This document shows, in pieces, positions 55,009 to 63,675 of a stretch of DNA of 64,000 bases (the first letter of the stretch is position 1; each line of letters starts with the position of its first letter). The stretch covers positions 1 through 64,000 of the forward strand of contig NZ_WPZY01000005.1 in assembly GCF_013031405.1 (NCBI RefSeq), read 5' to 3'. The notes beneath the pieces are model-generated. The model saw only the letters and a program-made list of their open reading frames with translations. It ran no database searches and was not told the DNA's origin. The position numbers were made by a program, and so were the translations under genes. The stretch comes from Ruegeria sp. HKCCD8929 (GTDB lineage: Bacteria > Pseudomonadota > Alphaproteobacteria > Rhodobacterales > Rhodobacteraceae).

Positions 55009-55959
55009 TCAGCTGCCCCGCGGGGCGGCGGCGCGGCGCAGGCGGTCGTTGATCGCGGCACCCAGCCCGTGATCGGGAATCGGGGCGACGGCAATCGGGC
55101 GCCCGGTTTCATCCAGTTCATGCAGCGCAGCAAAGAAGTTAGCGGCAGCTTCGGGCAGGTGCCCCTTGGGCGACAGGTTCAGATCGCACACCATGTCGCC
55201 AAAGCCCAGCAGCACCTCATCCCCCTGTGGCGCGCCCGCGTTCAGGCGCACCGAAGCGTCCGGCGCGTAATGCGACAAAAGCTGCCCGGGCGCGGTCAGC
55301 GCATCGCCTTCCTGATAGTGCAGCAGTTTTTGTCCCAGCACCGCCTCGACCTCCTCGGCGGCCAGCCCACCGGGGCGCAGCAGCGCGGGCTCTCCGGCCA
55401 GCCCGATGATGGTGGATTCCAGACCCACGCCACAGGGGCCGTCATCGACAACCGCGCCGATGCGGCCATCGAGCCCCGCGCGCACGTGATCCGCCGTGGT
55501 CGGGCTGATCCGGCCCGACGGATTGGCCGAGGGCGCCGCGACCGGGCCGTCGAAGGCGCTCAGCAGAGCCTGCGCCGCCGGGTGCGCCGGAACCCGCACC
55601 GCCAGCGTGTCCAGCCCCGCCGTCACCAGCGAGGAAATCCCGTGATCCGGTTTCAGCGGCAGAACCAGCGTTAGCGGACCGGGCCAGAAGGCCGCTGCCA
55701 GCCGCTCTGCCTGATCGCTCCATTCCACATGCCGTTGCGCCGCCTGGACCGAGGCGACATGCGCGATCAGCGGGTTGAAGCTGGGCCGCCCCTTGGCCGC
55801 ATAGATCGCCGCCACCGCCTCGCCATTGCAGGCATCGCCGCCCAGCCCGTAGACCGTCTCGGTCGGAAACGCGACCAGCTTGCCCGCGCGCAGCAGATCG
55901 GCGGCGCGGCTCAGGCCCGCGTCATCTGCGGTCAGATAAAGGGTGGCGTTGGGCTGCAT
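55009..55959 (-). CDS. L-threonylcarbamoyladenylate synthase, Sua5 type
   Basis: 316 residues with the YrdC domain (K-L-V-A-F-P-T-E-T-V-Y-G-L-G and K-G-R-P-S-F-N-P-L-I-A-H) at 1-200 and the Sua5 C-terminal domain after. Start ATG 55959; the frame continues upstream, where it runs antisense through the acyl-CoA dehydrogenase gene. It makes threonylcarbamoyl-AMP for t6A37 in tRNAs reading ANN codons. The longer Sua5 form is the alphaproteobacterial type. Tail to tail with yqgE with no spacer. Confidence 0.94.
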   Translation of the reverse strand: MQPNATLYLTADDAGLSRAADLLRAGKLVAFPTETVYGLGGDACNGEAVAAIYAAKGRPSFNPLIAHVASVQAAQRHVEWSDQAERLAAAFWPGPLTLVLPLKPDHGISSLVTAGLDTLAVRVPAHPAAQALLSAFDGPVAAPSANPSGRISPTTADHVRAGLDGRIGAVVDDGPCGVGLESTIIGLAGEPALLRPGGLAAEEVEAVLGQKLLHYQEGDALTAPGQLLSHYAPDASVRLNAGAPQGDEVLLGFGDMVCDLNLSPKGHLPEAAANFFAALHELDETGRPIAVAPIPDHGLGAAINDRLRRAAAPRGS

Positions 55960-56094
55960 TTCCGGTGACGCGGCGTTTTGGTTGCTTGTATGACTGGGAT
56001 GGATAGGTAATCGTCCAAGCCCCGACAAATACCGGTGCGGGCGGCGGATTCCAAGCCCGTCCGCGCAGCCGGTCAGACAGCCCCGAGGGAAACC

Positions 56095-57798
56095 ATGCCA
56101 TATCGCGCGCCCGTCTCCGATTATGAATTCCTGTTCCGCCATGTGGTCGGCTTCGACCAGGTCGCCGCGTCCGAGCGTTTTGCCGACGCCGACGCCGATG
56201 TGGTCAGTGCCATCCTGACCGAAGCGGGCAAGATGTGCGAAGAGGTGATGGCGCCCCTGCAGCGCCCCGGCGATCTGGAGCCAGCGCGGCTGGAAAACGG
56301 CGTGCTGCGCACCTCGCCCGGTTATGCCGATGGCTGGAAGGCGATTGCCGAGGGCGGCTGGATCGGCATCAGCGCCGATCCCGAACATGGCGGCATGGGC
56401 CTGCCGATGACCGTCACCACCGCCGTCAACGAGATGATGAGCGCGGCCTGCCTGTCGCTGCAACTCGCCCCGCTGATGAGCCAGGGCCAGATCGAGGCGC
56501 TGGAGCATCACGCCAGCGATGCGCTGAAGGACCTTTATCTGCCCAAGCTGATCTCGGGCGAATGGGCCGGGACCATGAACCTGACCGAGCCGCAGGCCGG
56601 CTCGGATGTTGGCGCGCTCAGCTCCAAGGCGGAACCCAACGGCGACGGCACCTATGCCGTTACCGGGCAAAAGATCTTCATCTCCTGGGGCGACAACGAT
56701 TTCTGCGGCAATGTCTGCCATCTGGTACTGGCGCGCCTGCCCGACGGGGTGCCGGGGACCAAGGGGATCTCGCTGTTCCTGGTGCCCAAGTTCATCCCGG
56801 ATGACGATGGCAATCCGGGCGTGGCCAATGACCTCAAGGTGGTATCGCTGGAACACAAGATGGGCCTGCACGGCTCGCCCACCTGTGTGATGCAGTATGA
56901 CGGCGCCAAGGGCTGGCGTGTCGGCGCCGAGCATGGCGGTATGGCGGCCATGTTCACCATGATGAACAACGCGCGCCTCGGCGTGGGCGGGCAGGGCGTC
57001 GGCTCGGCCGAAGGCGCCTATCAGCACGCGCTGGCCTATGCGCTGGAGCGCAAGCAGGGCAAGACGTCCTCGGGCACCATCATCGACCACGCCGATGTGC
57101 GCCGGATGCTGATGGAGATGAAGGCGGATGTCTTTGCCGCGCGCGCGATCCTGCTGGCCAACGCGGCGGCCATCGACATGGGCACCGCCACCGGCGATCC
57201 GGAATGGGCCGCACGGGCGGCGCTGCTAACCCCGATCGCCAAGGCGTTTGGCACCGAAACTGGTATCCGCGTGGCAGACACCGGGGTGCAGGTGCATGGC
57301 GGCATGGGCTTCATCGAGGAAACCGGCGCGGCGCAGTATTTCCGCGACGCAAGGGTGACCGCGATCTACGAGGGCACCAACGGCATTCAGGCCATGGACC
57401 TCGTGGCCCGCAAGATGATGGATGGCGGCGAGGCCGCCGCGCGCCTGCTGGACGAGATCGAGACCCACGCCGAAAGTGCCCGCGCCAGCGTGCCTGAACT
57501 TGCCGAGCCGGTCTGGCAGGCCACCGAGACGCTGCGCGAAACCACCGAATGGTTGGTGGCGCAGGGCGACATGACCGACCGCTTCGCCGGGGCGCTGCCG
57601 TATCTGCGCGCCTTTGCCCGGGTGCTGGGCGGCCACTATCATCTGGCCGCCGCGCTGGCCGATCCGGACGGTCCTCGCGCTAAACTGGCCCGGTTCTACA
57701 TCAACGCGCTGCTGCCCGAACATGCCGGCCAACTGGCGCAGGCGCAGAACGGGGCAGGTGACCTCTTTGCGCTCAGCGCCGACGAGCTGGCGGCCTGA
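56095..57798 (+). CDS. Acyl-CoA dehydrogenase, DmdC-like
   Basis: 567 residues from ATG 56095 with GAGGGA six bases ahead. FAD-dependent acyl-CoA dehydrogenase core: M-N-L-T-E-P-Q-A-G-S-D-V-G-A, G-L-H-G-S-P-T-C and the catalytic Glu in I-Y-E-G-T-N-G-I-Q. The extra C-terminal about 130 residues (A-S-V-P-E-L-A-E-P-V) match the longer DmdC class that oxidises 3-methylmercaptopropionyl-CoA in roseobacters. The exact substrate is not settled. Overlaps the MBL gene by one base. Confidence 0.87.
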   Translation: MPYRAPVSDYEFLFRHVVGFDQVAASERFADADADVVSAILTEAGKMCEEVMAPLQRPGDLEPARLENGVLRTSPGYADGWKAIAEGGWIGISADPEHGGMGLPMTVTTAVNEMMSAACLSLQLAPLMSQGQIEALEHHASDALKDLYLPKLISGEWAGTMNLTEPQAGSDVGALSSKAEPNGDGTYAVTGQKIFISWGDNDFCGNVCHLVLARLPDGVPGTKGISLFLVPKFIPDDDGNPGVANDLKVVSLEHKMGLHGSPTCVMQYDGAKGWRVGAEHGGMAAMFTMMNNARLGVGGQGVGSAEGAYQHALAYALERKQGKTSSGTIIDHADVRRMLMEMKADVFAARAILLANAAAIDMGTATGDPEWAARAALLTPIAKAFGTETGIRVADTGVQVHGGMGFIEETGAAQYFRDARVTAIYEGTNGIQAMDLVARKMMDGGEAAARLLDEIETHAESARASVPELAEPVWQATETLRETTEWLVAQGDMTDRFAGALPYLRAFARVLGGHYHLAAALADPDGPRAKLARFYINALLPEHAGQLAQAQNGAGDLFALSADELAA

Positions 57799-58844
57799 TG
57801 GACGGGGTGCAATCCCTCGCTATGCGGTACCCGTGGGAAGAACCTCCGGCAGCGGGAGAAGCCATCGAAGTCGCCGAGGGCGTGCTGTGGATGCGCCTGC
57901 CGCTGCCGATGAAGCTGGATCATGTCAACGTCTACGCGCTGGATGACGGCGACGGCTGGACGGTGATCGACACCGGGTTTTCCTCGAACAAGACCCGGCG
58001 GATCTGGGACCAGCTCATGACCGGTCCGTTGGCAGGCAAGCCCGTGCGTCGCGTGGTTGCGACCCATCACCACCCCGATCACATCGGCAATGCGGGCTGG
58101 TTCCAGTCCGAGCATGGCGCCGAACTGGTCACCACCCGCACCGCCTGGCTGTTTGCGCGGATGCTGACGCTGGATGTGCAGGAGACCTGGCCCGAGGAAA
58201 CGCTGGACTATTACCGCAGCGCGGGCATGGCGGCGGAGGTTCTGACCAAGCGGATGGCCGAGCGCCCCTTCAACTTCGCCGACATGGTCTATCCGATGCC
58301 GCTGGGCTTTACCCGGATCAAACAGGACGATGTGTTCCGCATGGGCGGGCGCGACTGGGACGTGCACATGGGCAGCGGCCACGCGCCGGAACACGCCACC
58401 TTCTGGAGCCGCGACGACGATCTGGTGATCACCGGCGACCAGATCCTCAGCTCGATCAGCCCCAATATCGGTGTCTACGCGACCGAGCCGATGGCCGATC
58501 CGGTGGCCGAATGGCTTGAGGCCTGCGAGCGTCTCGCACCGCTGGCCCGGCCCGAACATCTGACACTGGGCGGACACAAGCTGCCCTTTACCGGCCTGCC
58601 GATCCGGATGCGGCAACTGATCGACAATCACCACGGCGCGCTGGCGCGGCTGCTGGATCATCTGGACACGCCCAAACCGGCCTCGGACTGCTTTGCGCCG
58701 CTCTTCAAACGCTCGATCGGCGAGGGCGAATACGGCCTCGCGCTGGTCGAGGCGGTTGCGCATCTGAACCATCTCTACCACATTGGGTCCGTGACCCGGA
58801 CGCGCCGTGCGGACGGGGCTTGGGTGTACCAGCGCAAAGGGTGA
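57798..58844 (+). CDS. MBL-fold metallo-hydrolase
   Basis: 348 residues with T-H-H-H-P-D-H-I-G-N as the metal motif, G-S-G-H-A-P-E-H-A as the second, and I-T-G-D-Q-I-L as the third. A C-terminal helical part (about 240-335) follows, as in LACTB2-like or glyoxalase II-like subgroups. It is translation-coupled to the acyl-CoA dehydrogenase, so a CoA-thioester hydrolase is one guess. Substrate unknown. Confidence 0.88.
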   Translation: MDGVQSLAMRYPWEEPPAAGEAIEVAEGVLWMRLPLPMKLDHVNVYALDDGDGWTVIDTGFSSNKTRRIWDQLMTGPLAGKPVRRVVATHHHPDHIGNAGWFQSEHGAELVTTRTAWLFARMLTLDVQETWPEETLDYYRSAGMAAEVLTKRMAERPFNFADMVYPMPLGFTRIKQDDVFRMGGRDWDVHMGSGHAPEHATFWSRDDDLVITGDQILSSISPNIGVYATEPMADPVAEWLEACERLAPLARPEHLTLGGHKLPFTGLPIRMRQLIDNHHGALARLLDHLDTPKPASDCFAPLFKRSIGEGEYGLALVEAVAHLNHLYHIGSVTRTRRADGAWVYQRKG

Positions 58845-58847
58845 CAG

Positions 58848-59300
58848 ATGGACGACAAGATCGAAACATCCGCCGAAGCGGCAGAGGCGGCGGCGCTGCC
58901 GCGGTGTCATGAGGTCCATTGCGGCCCCGAGGGTGAGGCCAAACCGGCGCAAGTGCCTGAACCGCTGCAAAAACCGGTCGCGGCCAAGAGCCCGGCACAA
59001 TGGGCCTATGAACGCCTGATCCTCTACATCAAGAATTTCGAGGAACAGCTCGACGGCAGCCAGGAGGTTGCCATGGGTTTCACCGGCGGCGACGCCGGGG
59101 TGCTGCGGATCGAGGGGATGGGGTTTTTCGACCCCGACATCGTCACTTTCTACGGCTCGGACGGCGGCGGGGCCAAGACCCAGCTTGTGCAGCATGTTAG
59201 CCAGCTCAACGTGATGCTGCGCGCCCTGCCGAAACCGACCGAGGACAAACCGGCCAATCGCATTGGGTTCCGGCTGGCGGCGGATCTGGAGCAGCAATAA
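58848..59300 (+). CDS. Uncharacterised 150-residue protein
   Basis: 150 residues, 3 bases after the MBL gene stop. The N-terminal 50 residues are low in complexity and Ala/Pro/Glu-rich. The folded part starts about A-Q-W-A-Y-E-R-L-I-L-Y-I-K-N-F-E-E-Q-L, then G-F-T-G-G-D-A-G-V-L-R-I-E-G-M-G-F-F-D-P-D-I-V-T over two strands. No signal peptide. Similar proteins occur in alphaproteobacteria with no assigned role. The operon position is the only clue. Confidence 0.78.
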   Translation: MDDKIETSAEAAEAAALPRCHEVHCGPEGEAKPAQVPEPLQKPVAAKSPAQWAYERLILYIKNFEEQLDGSQEVAMGFTGGDAGVLRIEGMGFFDPDIVTFYGSDGGGAKTQLVQHVSQLNVMLRALPKPTEDKPANRIGFRLAADLEQQ

Positions 59301-59364
59301 CAACCTTTGCTTGCATTTTGGGTTCCCGGCACGTTGAATACACGCGTCGTTCAGGAGCCCGCCC

Positions 59365-61200
59365 GTGCCGCATTTCTCAACCGTGACAAGCGCCTATGCC
59401 GGGGCCTGGGTCCGTCGGCGCGTGTTTGTGCCGCTTTATATGGCGCTGCGTCTGCTGGCGCTGGCGGTGATCGCTCCGGGGATGGCGGCGGCGGTCAATC
59501 TGGCGGTGTCGCTGTCGGATCAGGCGGCGCTGACGGATCAGGACATTGCCATGTTCATCCTGTCGCCGGTCGGGTTTCTGGCCACGCTGGCGGTGCTCAG
59601 CCTGCTTCTGGTGGCCGAGGTTCTGGGCTTTGCCGTCATGGCCGCATACCTGCGGCTGGGCGGGGGCGATCCGTGGCGCACCGGCCGCGCCGCCGTGGCA
59701 CTGGTTCTGGGCCGCCTGCCGGACCTGTTGCGCTTTGCCGCCCGCTTCGTGCTGCGGGTTCTGCTGCTGATCGCGCCGTTTGCCGCCCTTGCCGCCCTGA
59801 TCGCATGGTGGACGCTCACCGAATATGACATCAACTACTACCTGACCTTCCACCCGCCCGCCTTTCTGGTCGCCGTGGCGCTGATCGGCCTGCTGGCGCT
59901 GATTATGGCCTGGGTCCTGATCCGGCGCCTGTCGGCCTGGGCGCTGGCACTGCATCTGGTAATCTTCGAGCGCACGCCGCCGCGCGCGGCCTTCGATGAA
60001 AGCGCCAGGCGGATGCAGGGCAAGCGCGGGCGGCTCAAGATCGAGCTGGCCCTGTGGCTGGTGCTGCGTCTGGCGATTGCCGCCGTGATCGGGGCGGTGG
60101 CTGGGGTGGCTCTGGGTCTGGTGCCGTCCGGCGAGGGCGCCAGCCTGCGCCTGATCCTTGCTCTCAGCCTTGCGGTTCTGCTGCTCTGGTCACTGGCCGA
60201 TCTGGTCCTGTCGGCCATAGCGCTGGGCGCACTGGCGGTGCTGCTGGACGGGTTTTTCGAAACCAAGGCCACACCGCCACCTGTTTCACGCAGCAGCCTG
60301 CGCCCGCGCCTGATCGGGCTGCTGGTGGTCTCGGCTGCGGCGGTTCTGGCAGGCGTCTGGTTCGGCAACCGTCTGCTGGAACGGGTGCAGGCGCCGGACG
60401 ACGTGGCGGTGATCGGTCACCGGGGCGCCGCGGCGGCGCGGCCCGAGAACACCATGGCCGCGGTCCTCAAGGCCATCGAGGACGGCGCCGACTGGGTCGA
60501 GATCGACGTGCAGGAAACGGCGGATGGCGTCGTCGTCGTGATGCATGACAGCGACTACATGAAACTCGCCGGGGTGGACCTGAAGATCTGGGACGCCACT
60601 ATGGCCGATCTGGACGATATCGACATCGGCAGCTGGTACGACCCGGCCTTTGCCGATGAACGCACCCCGACCCTGCGCGACGTGCTGGCGGCGGCGCGCG
60701 GCAAGGCGCGGGTGATCATCGAACTCAAGTATTACGGCCACGATGTCGATCTGGAAAACCGCGTGATCGAGGTTGTCGAGGCGCTGCAGATGCAGGACCA
60801 GATCGCCACCATGTCGCTGAAATACCCCGCCGTGCAGAAAATGCGCAAACTGCGTCCCGGCTGGCGCAGCGGCGTGCTCGCGGCCACGGCGGTCGGTGAT
60901 CTGGCCCGGCTCGACGGGGATTTCATCGCGGTCAGTACCGCAACGGCGAGGCCGGCGCTGATCCGCTCGGTGGATGAGGCGGGCAAGGATCTTTATGTGT
61001 GGACCGTTAACGACCCGCTGCAGATGTCCAAGATGGCCTCGATGGGGGTCGACGGGCTGATCACGGACGAACCGGCGCTGGCCCGGCAGGTGCTGGCCTA
61101 CCGCGCCGATCTCGGCCCTGCCGAACGGCTGCTGCTGTGGCTGGCCGAGGAATTTGGAATGGATTTCGACCGAGAGGCGCGACGCGATGAGAGCCCTTAG
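59365..61200 (+). CDS. Membrane glycerophosphodiester phosphodiesterase (GDPD)
   Basis: 611 residues from GTG 59365, with AGGAG at 59353-59357. The first about 340 residues hold about eight membrane helices of the YciC/GDPD-associated type. The C-terminal GDPD domain shows V-I-G-H-R-G, R-P-E-N-T-M, W-V-E-I-D-V-Q, M-H-D-S-D, and L-I-T-D-E-P, the complete active-site set. It hydrolyses glycerophosphodiesters to glycerol-3-phosphate and alcohol, or acts as lysophospholipase D; the location of the catalytic side is not certain. Its stop overlaps the PLA2-like gene by 14 bases. Confidence 0.92.
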   Translation: MPHFSTVTSAYAGAWVRRRVFVPLYMALRLLALAVIAPGMAAAVNLAVSLSDQAALTDQDIAMFILSPVGFLATLAVLSLLLVAEVLGFAVMAAYLRLGGGDPWRTGRAAVALVLGRLPDLLRFAARFVLRVLLLIAPFAALAALIAWWTLTEYDINYYLTFHPPAFLVAVALIGLLALIMAWVLIRRLSAWALALHLVIFERTPPRAAFDESARRMQGKRGRLKIELALWLVLRLAIAAVIGAVAGVALGLVPSGEGASLRLILALSLAVLLLWSLADLVLSAIALGALAVLLDGFFETKATPPPVSRSSLRPRLIGLLVVSAAAVLAGVWFGNRLLERVQAPDDVAVIGHRGAAAARPENTMAAVLKAIEDGADWVEIDVQETADGVVVVMHDSDYMKLAGVDLKIWDATMADLDDIDIGSWYDPAFADERTPTLRDVLAAARGKARVIIELKYYGHDVDLENRVIEVVEALQMQDQIATMSLKYPAVQKMRKLRPGWRSGVLAATAVGDLARLDGDFIAVSTATARPALIRSVDEAGKDLYVWTVNDPLQMSKMASMGVDGLITDEPALARQVLAYRADLGPAERLLLWLAEEFGMDFDREARRDESP

Positions 61201-61741
61201 CGTTACCCTGATCCTTGTGGCCGGACCGATCATGGCACAGGACCTGGCCAAGACCATGGAACTTCCGGCGCACAACGCGCTCATGGCATTGCGCGACAAG
61301 GCCGGGCTGTCGAAGTTCGAAAGCGACGGCTGCTCCGGCGGCTTGTCCACCACCTGGCGCCTGGTGTCGGACACTTTCCCCGAATTTGCGGCGGCGCATG
61401 AGGCCAGCCCCCCGTGGGAGGAATGCTGTGTCATCCATGACCGCGCCTATCATGAGGCCGCAGGCGCCGCGAGCGCCGACGAAAGCTATGACGCCCGGAT
61501 CGTCGCGGACTGGGCGTTGCGGGCCTGCGTCATGGAAAAAGGAGAATTGCGGGCCGAGGATCTGGCCGAACGCTACGAGGTCACGCCGGATCAGGTCCGC
61601 GCGGCCTACGAGACCATCGCCGGGGCGATGTATCTGGCGGTGCGCTTTGGCGGAGGGCCCTGCACCGGGCTGCCGTGGCGCTGGGGCTTCGGCTACCCCC
61701 GCTGCACCCCGTTCGACGCGATGGTCCCTGCGCGCGAATGA
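61187..61741 (+). CDS. Secreted phospholipase A2-like protein
   Basis: 184 residues from ATG 61187, overlapping the GDPD stop. Signal peptide R-A-L-S-V-T-L-I-L-V-A-G-P-I-M-A-Q. The mature part contains S-D-G-C49-S-G-G, then C80-C81-V-I-H84-D85-R-A-Y and later cysteines C114, C159 and C173. The C-C-x-x-H-D pattern is the sPLA2 active site (H-D), while the Ca-loop analogue is D-G-C-S-G-G. It lacks the usual Cys after H-D-x. A lipase role is inferred, supported by overlap with a GDPD gene. Confidence 0.72.
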   Translation: MRALSVTLILVAGPIMAQDLAKTMELPAHNALMALRDKAGLSKFESDGCSGGLSTTWRLVSDTFPEFAAAHEASPPWEECCVIHDRAYHEAAGAASADESYDARIVADWALRACVMEKGELRAEDLAERYEVTPDQVRAAYETIAGAMYLAVRFGGGPCTGLPWRWGFGYPRCTPFDAMVPARE

Positions 61742-61806
61742 CGTGGTGACAGAGCGGCAAGAATCCATTATCCAGCGGTCAACATACGCGAATAGGAAGA
61801 CAAGAC

Positions 61807-61941
61807 ATGGCTGATCACAAGCACGGCGAAATGGACATCAAGGTTCAGAACGAGACGTTCAACGGCTTCGTCAAATTCACCACCTGGACGGTTGTGGTGA
61901 TTTTCTTCATTCTGCTGTTTCTGGCCGTTTTCGCCTCCTGA
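61807..61941 (+). CDS. aa3-type cytochrome c oxidase subunit IV
   Basis: 44 residues read directly: ATG 61807, stop at 61939-61941, AGGAAG seven bases ahead. The protein starts A-D-H-K-H-G-E-M-D-I-K, then a hydrophilic stretch, and a single C-terminal hydrophobic helix W-T-V-V-V-I-F-F-I-L-L-F-L-A-V-F. This is the small fourth subunit of alphaproteobacterial aa3 oxidases, which is a separate gene from the ctaCDE cluster in this group. It sits alone between the PLA2-like and lipoprotein genes. Confidence 0.9.
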   Translation: MADHKHGEMDIKVQNETFNGFVKFTTWTVVVIFFILLFLAVFAS

Positions 61942-61950
61942 TCCGGCCGA

Positions 61951-62571
61951 GTGCGTCCAGTGTTCCGAGTTCTGATTTTCTGCGCGCTGGCGCTGGGTGT
62001 TGCAGGGTGCACGGATCGCGGCCCCGAGGCCGATCCCGCCACCATCGCCGCCGCAGCCTATCGCGCGCCGGGATCGGCGACGCTAACCCTCTATACCATG
62101 GTCAACACCCGCACCGGGTCGGGGGCGCATACCTCGCTGATGATCAACGCGCGTGAACGGATCGTCTTTGACCCGGCGGGATCGTTTTATGCCGATGTGG
62201 TGCCCGAGAAGGACGATGTGCTCTACGGCATCACGCCCGCGGTGGAAAAGGCCTATCGCGGCTCGCACGCGCGCTCGACACACCACGTGATCGTACAAAA
62301 CGTCGAAGTAACGCCGCAGCAGGCCGAGATCGCCTATCAGCTTGCCAAGCAGATGGGCCCGGTGCCAGGCGCGTACTGTGCCAACTACACCGCTAGGTTG
62401 CTGCAGCAGGTGCCGGGGTTCGAGCAGATCGACGTCGTATTCCAGCCGGTGAAACTGTCCGACCAGTTCGGCAGCCTTCCTGGTGTCGTGACCGAGAAAT
62501 ACTATGAAAACGACGATGCCGATCTGCAAAAGGGGCTGGCCGAGAACAACGCCCGCCTCAACCAGACCTGA
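61951..62571 (+). CDS. Lipoprotein with possible permuted papain-like fold
   Basis: 206 residues from GTG 61951 (GTG 61960 is possible). The lipobox is V-A-G-C20. A short linker follows. The folded part has G-A-H60-T-S-L-M-I, then I-V-F-D-P-A-G-S, and much later A-Y-C143-A-N-Y-T. A His-then-Cys order in such a context is that of permuted NlpC/P60 or YiiX-like cysteine hydrolases. No family assigned. A thiol hydrolase activity at the cell envelope is inference. Confidence 0.7.
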   Translation: MRPVFRVLIFCALALGVAGCTDRGPEADPATIAAAAYRAPGSATLTLYTMVNTRTGSGAHTSLMINARERIVFDPAGSFYADVVPEKDDVLYGITPAVEKAYRGSHARSTHHVIVQNVEVTPQQAEIAYQLAKQMGPVPGAYCANYTARLLQQVPGFEQIDVVFQPVKLSDQFGSLPGVVTEKYYENDDADLQKGLAENNARLNQT

Positions 62572-62574
62572 GGT

Positions 62575-62907
62575 CTATCCCAGCAGATAAAGCAGACTAT
62601 AGAGCGTGACGGCACCGGAAAAGATCGCCGCAAGCACGTTCTTGGTAAAGAGCCCCACGACAATCGCCACGGCCGCCGCGCTCATCCGCGGCGCATCCGG
62701 CGCGCCTCCGGTGGCGGCGGGCCAGACCACCAGCGGCGCGATCAGTGCAGGCAGAATCGCCACCGCCGTATAGCGCAGATGCCGCAGCAGCCAGGGCGGC
62801 ATGGGCCGGTCACCGACAAAGCCGAGAAACACAAAGCGCAGGGCGAAACTGCCCGCGGCCAGCCCGACGATGATGGTCCACATGGTGGTGGGATCGATCT
62901 GGCTCAT
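62575..62907 (-). CDS. azlD: Branched-chain amino acid export, small subunit (AzlD)
   Basis: 110 residues from ATG 62907, which overlaps the azlC stop as ATGA. Three to four hydrophobic segments, with the AzlD pattern F-A-L-R-F-V-F-L-G and L-R-Y-T-A-V-A-I-L-P-A. With AzlC it forms an exporter for branched-chain or related amino acids in the inner membrane. The lipoprotein gene is convergent 3 bases away. Confidence 0.92.
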   Translation of the reverse strand: MSQIDPTTMWTIIVGLAAGSFALRFVFLGFVGDRPMPPWLLRHLRYTAVAILPALIAPLVVWPAATGGAPDAPRMSAAAVAIVVGLFTKNVLAAIFSGAVTLYSLLYLLG

Positions 62908-63620
62908 GCCCGCACCTTCCTGCGCTCCAGCATCACCTCGGCCTGCGCGCCCGCCATCATGCCCGCGCAGCCCGCGATCAGCAGCCCGAGGTTGAACGGC
63001 ACTGCCACGGTCAGCAGCGACACAACGATGGCCACAAGTGCGGCCACCACATGCGGCAGCGTGCGCAGCATCGGCCCGATCATCGACAGAAAGGTGATCG
63101 GCAGCGCGAAATCCAGCGCCCAGCTCTCCGGGATCTGCGTGCCCAGAACAGCCCCCAGAAAGGTGCATAGATACCAGAGCGGCGCGATGGGTGAGATCGA
63201 GCCGAAGAAATAGGCCATCCGCTGCCCGATGCTCATCTGCGGCTCTTTCTCAAACCGCGCGATGGAGCAGGCATAGGACTGATCCACCACGAAATAGGCC
63301 GCGCAGGCCCGCTGCCACAGCGGTGCCGCACCCAGATAAGGGGTCAACGAGGCCGAATACATCGCCACCCGCAGATTCACCGCCAGCGCCGAGGCCAGCA
63401 CGATCAGGGTCGGCGTCTCTTCCTGCAGCAGTTGCAGCGCGGCGAACTGAGCGGCCCCGGCAAACACGGTGGCGGTAAAGGTCATCGTCTGCACGATGTT
63501 CAGCCCGGCCTCGGTGGCGAAAACGCCGAACAGGGTGCCGAAGGGGATAGCCACCAGCACAAAAGGGGCGCCGTCGCGAAAACCCTTCCAGTAGTAGGAA
63601 TTGGATGTGGTGAATGCCAT
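62904..63620 (-). CDS. azlC: Branched-chain amino acid export, large subunit (AzlC)
   Basis: 238 residues with about six hydrophobic segments and the AzlC core: W-K-G-F-R-D-G-A-P-F-V-L-V-A-I-P-F-G, then A-V-N-L-R-V-A-M-Y-S-A-S-L-T-P and V-V-D-Q-S-Y-A. Partner is AzlD. Divergent from fdhD across 55 bp. Substrate not defined. Confidence 0.93.
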   Translation of the reverse strand: MAFTTSNSYYWKGFRDGAPFVLVAIPFGTLFGVFATEAGLNIVQTMTFTATVFAGAAQFAALQLLQEETPTLIVLASALAVNLRVAMYSASLTPYLGAAPLWQRACAAYFVVDQSYACSIARFEKEPQMSIGQRMAYFFGSISPIAPLWYLCTFLGAVLGTQIPESWALDFALPITFLSMIGPMLRTLPHVVAALVAIVVSLLTVAVPFNLGLLIAGCAGMMAGAQAEVMLERRKVRA

Positions 63621-63675
63621 GGCTAAATCCTAATGTAGGCGCGACAGCAGTAACGGGCTTGGGAAAGGGTTGCAA

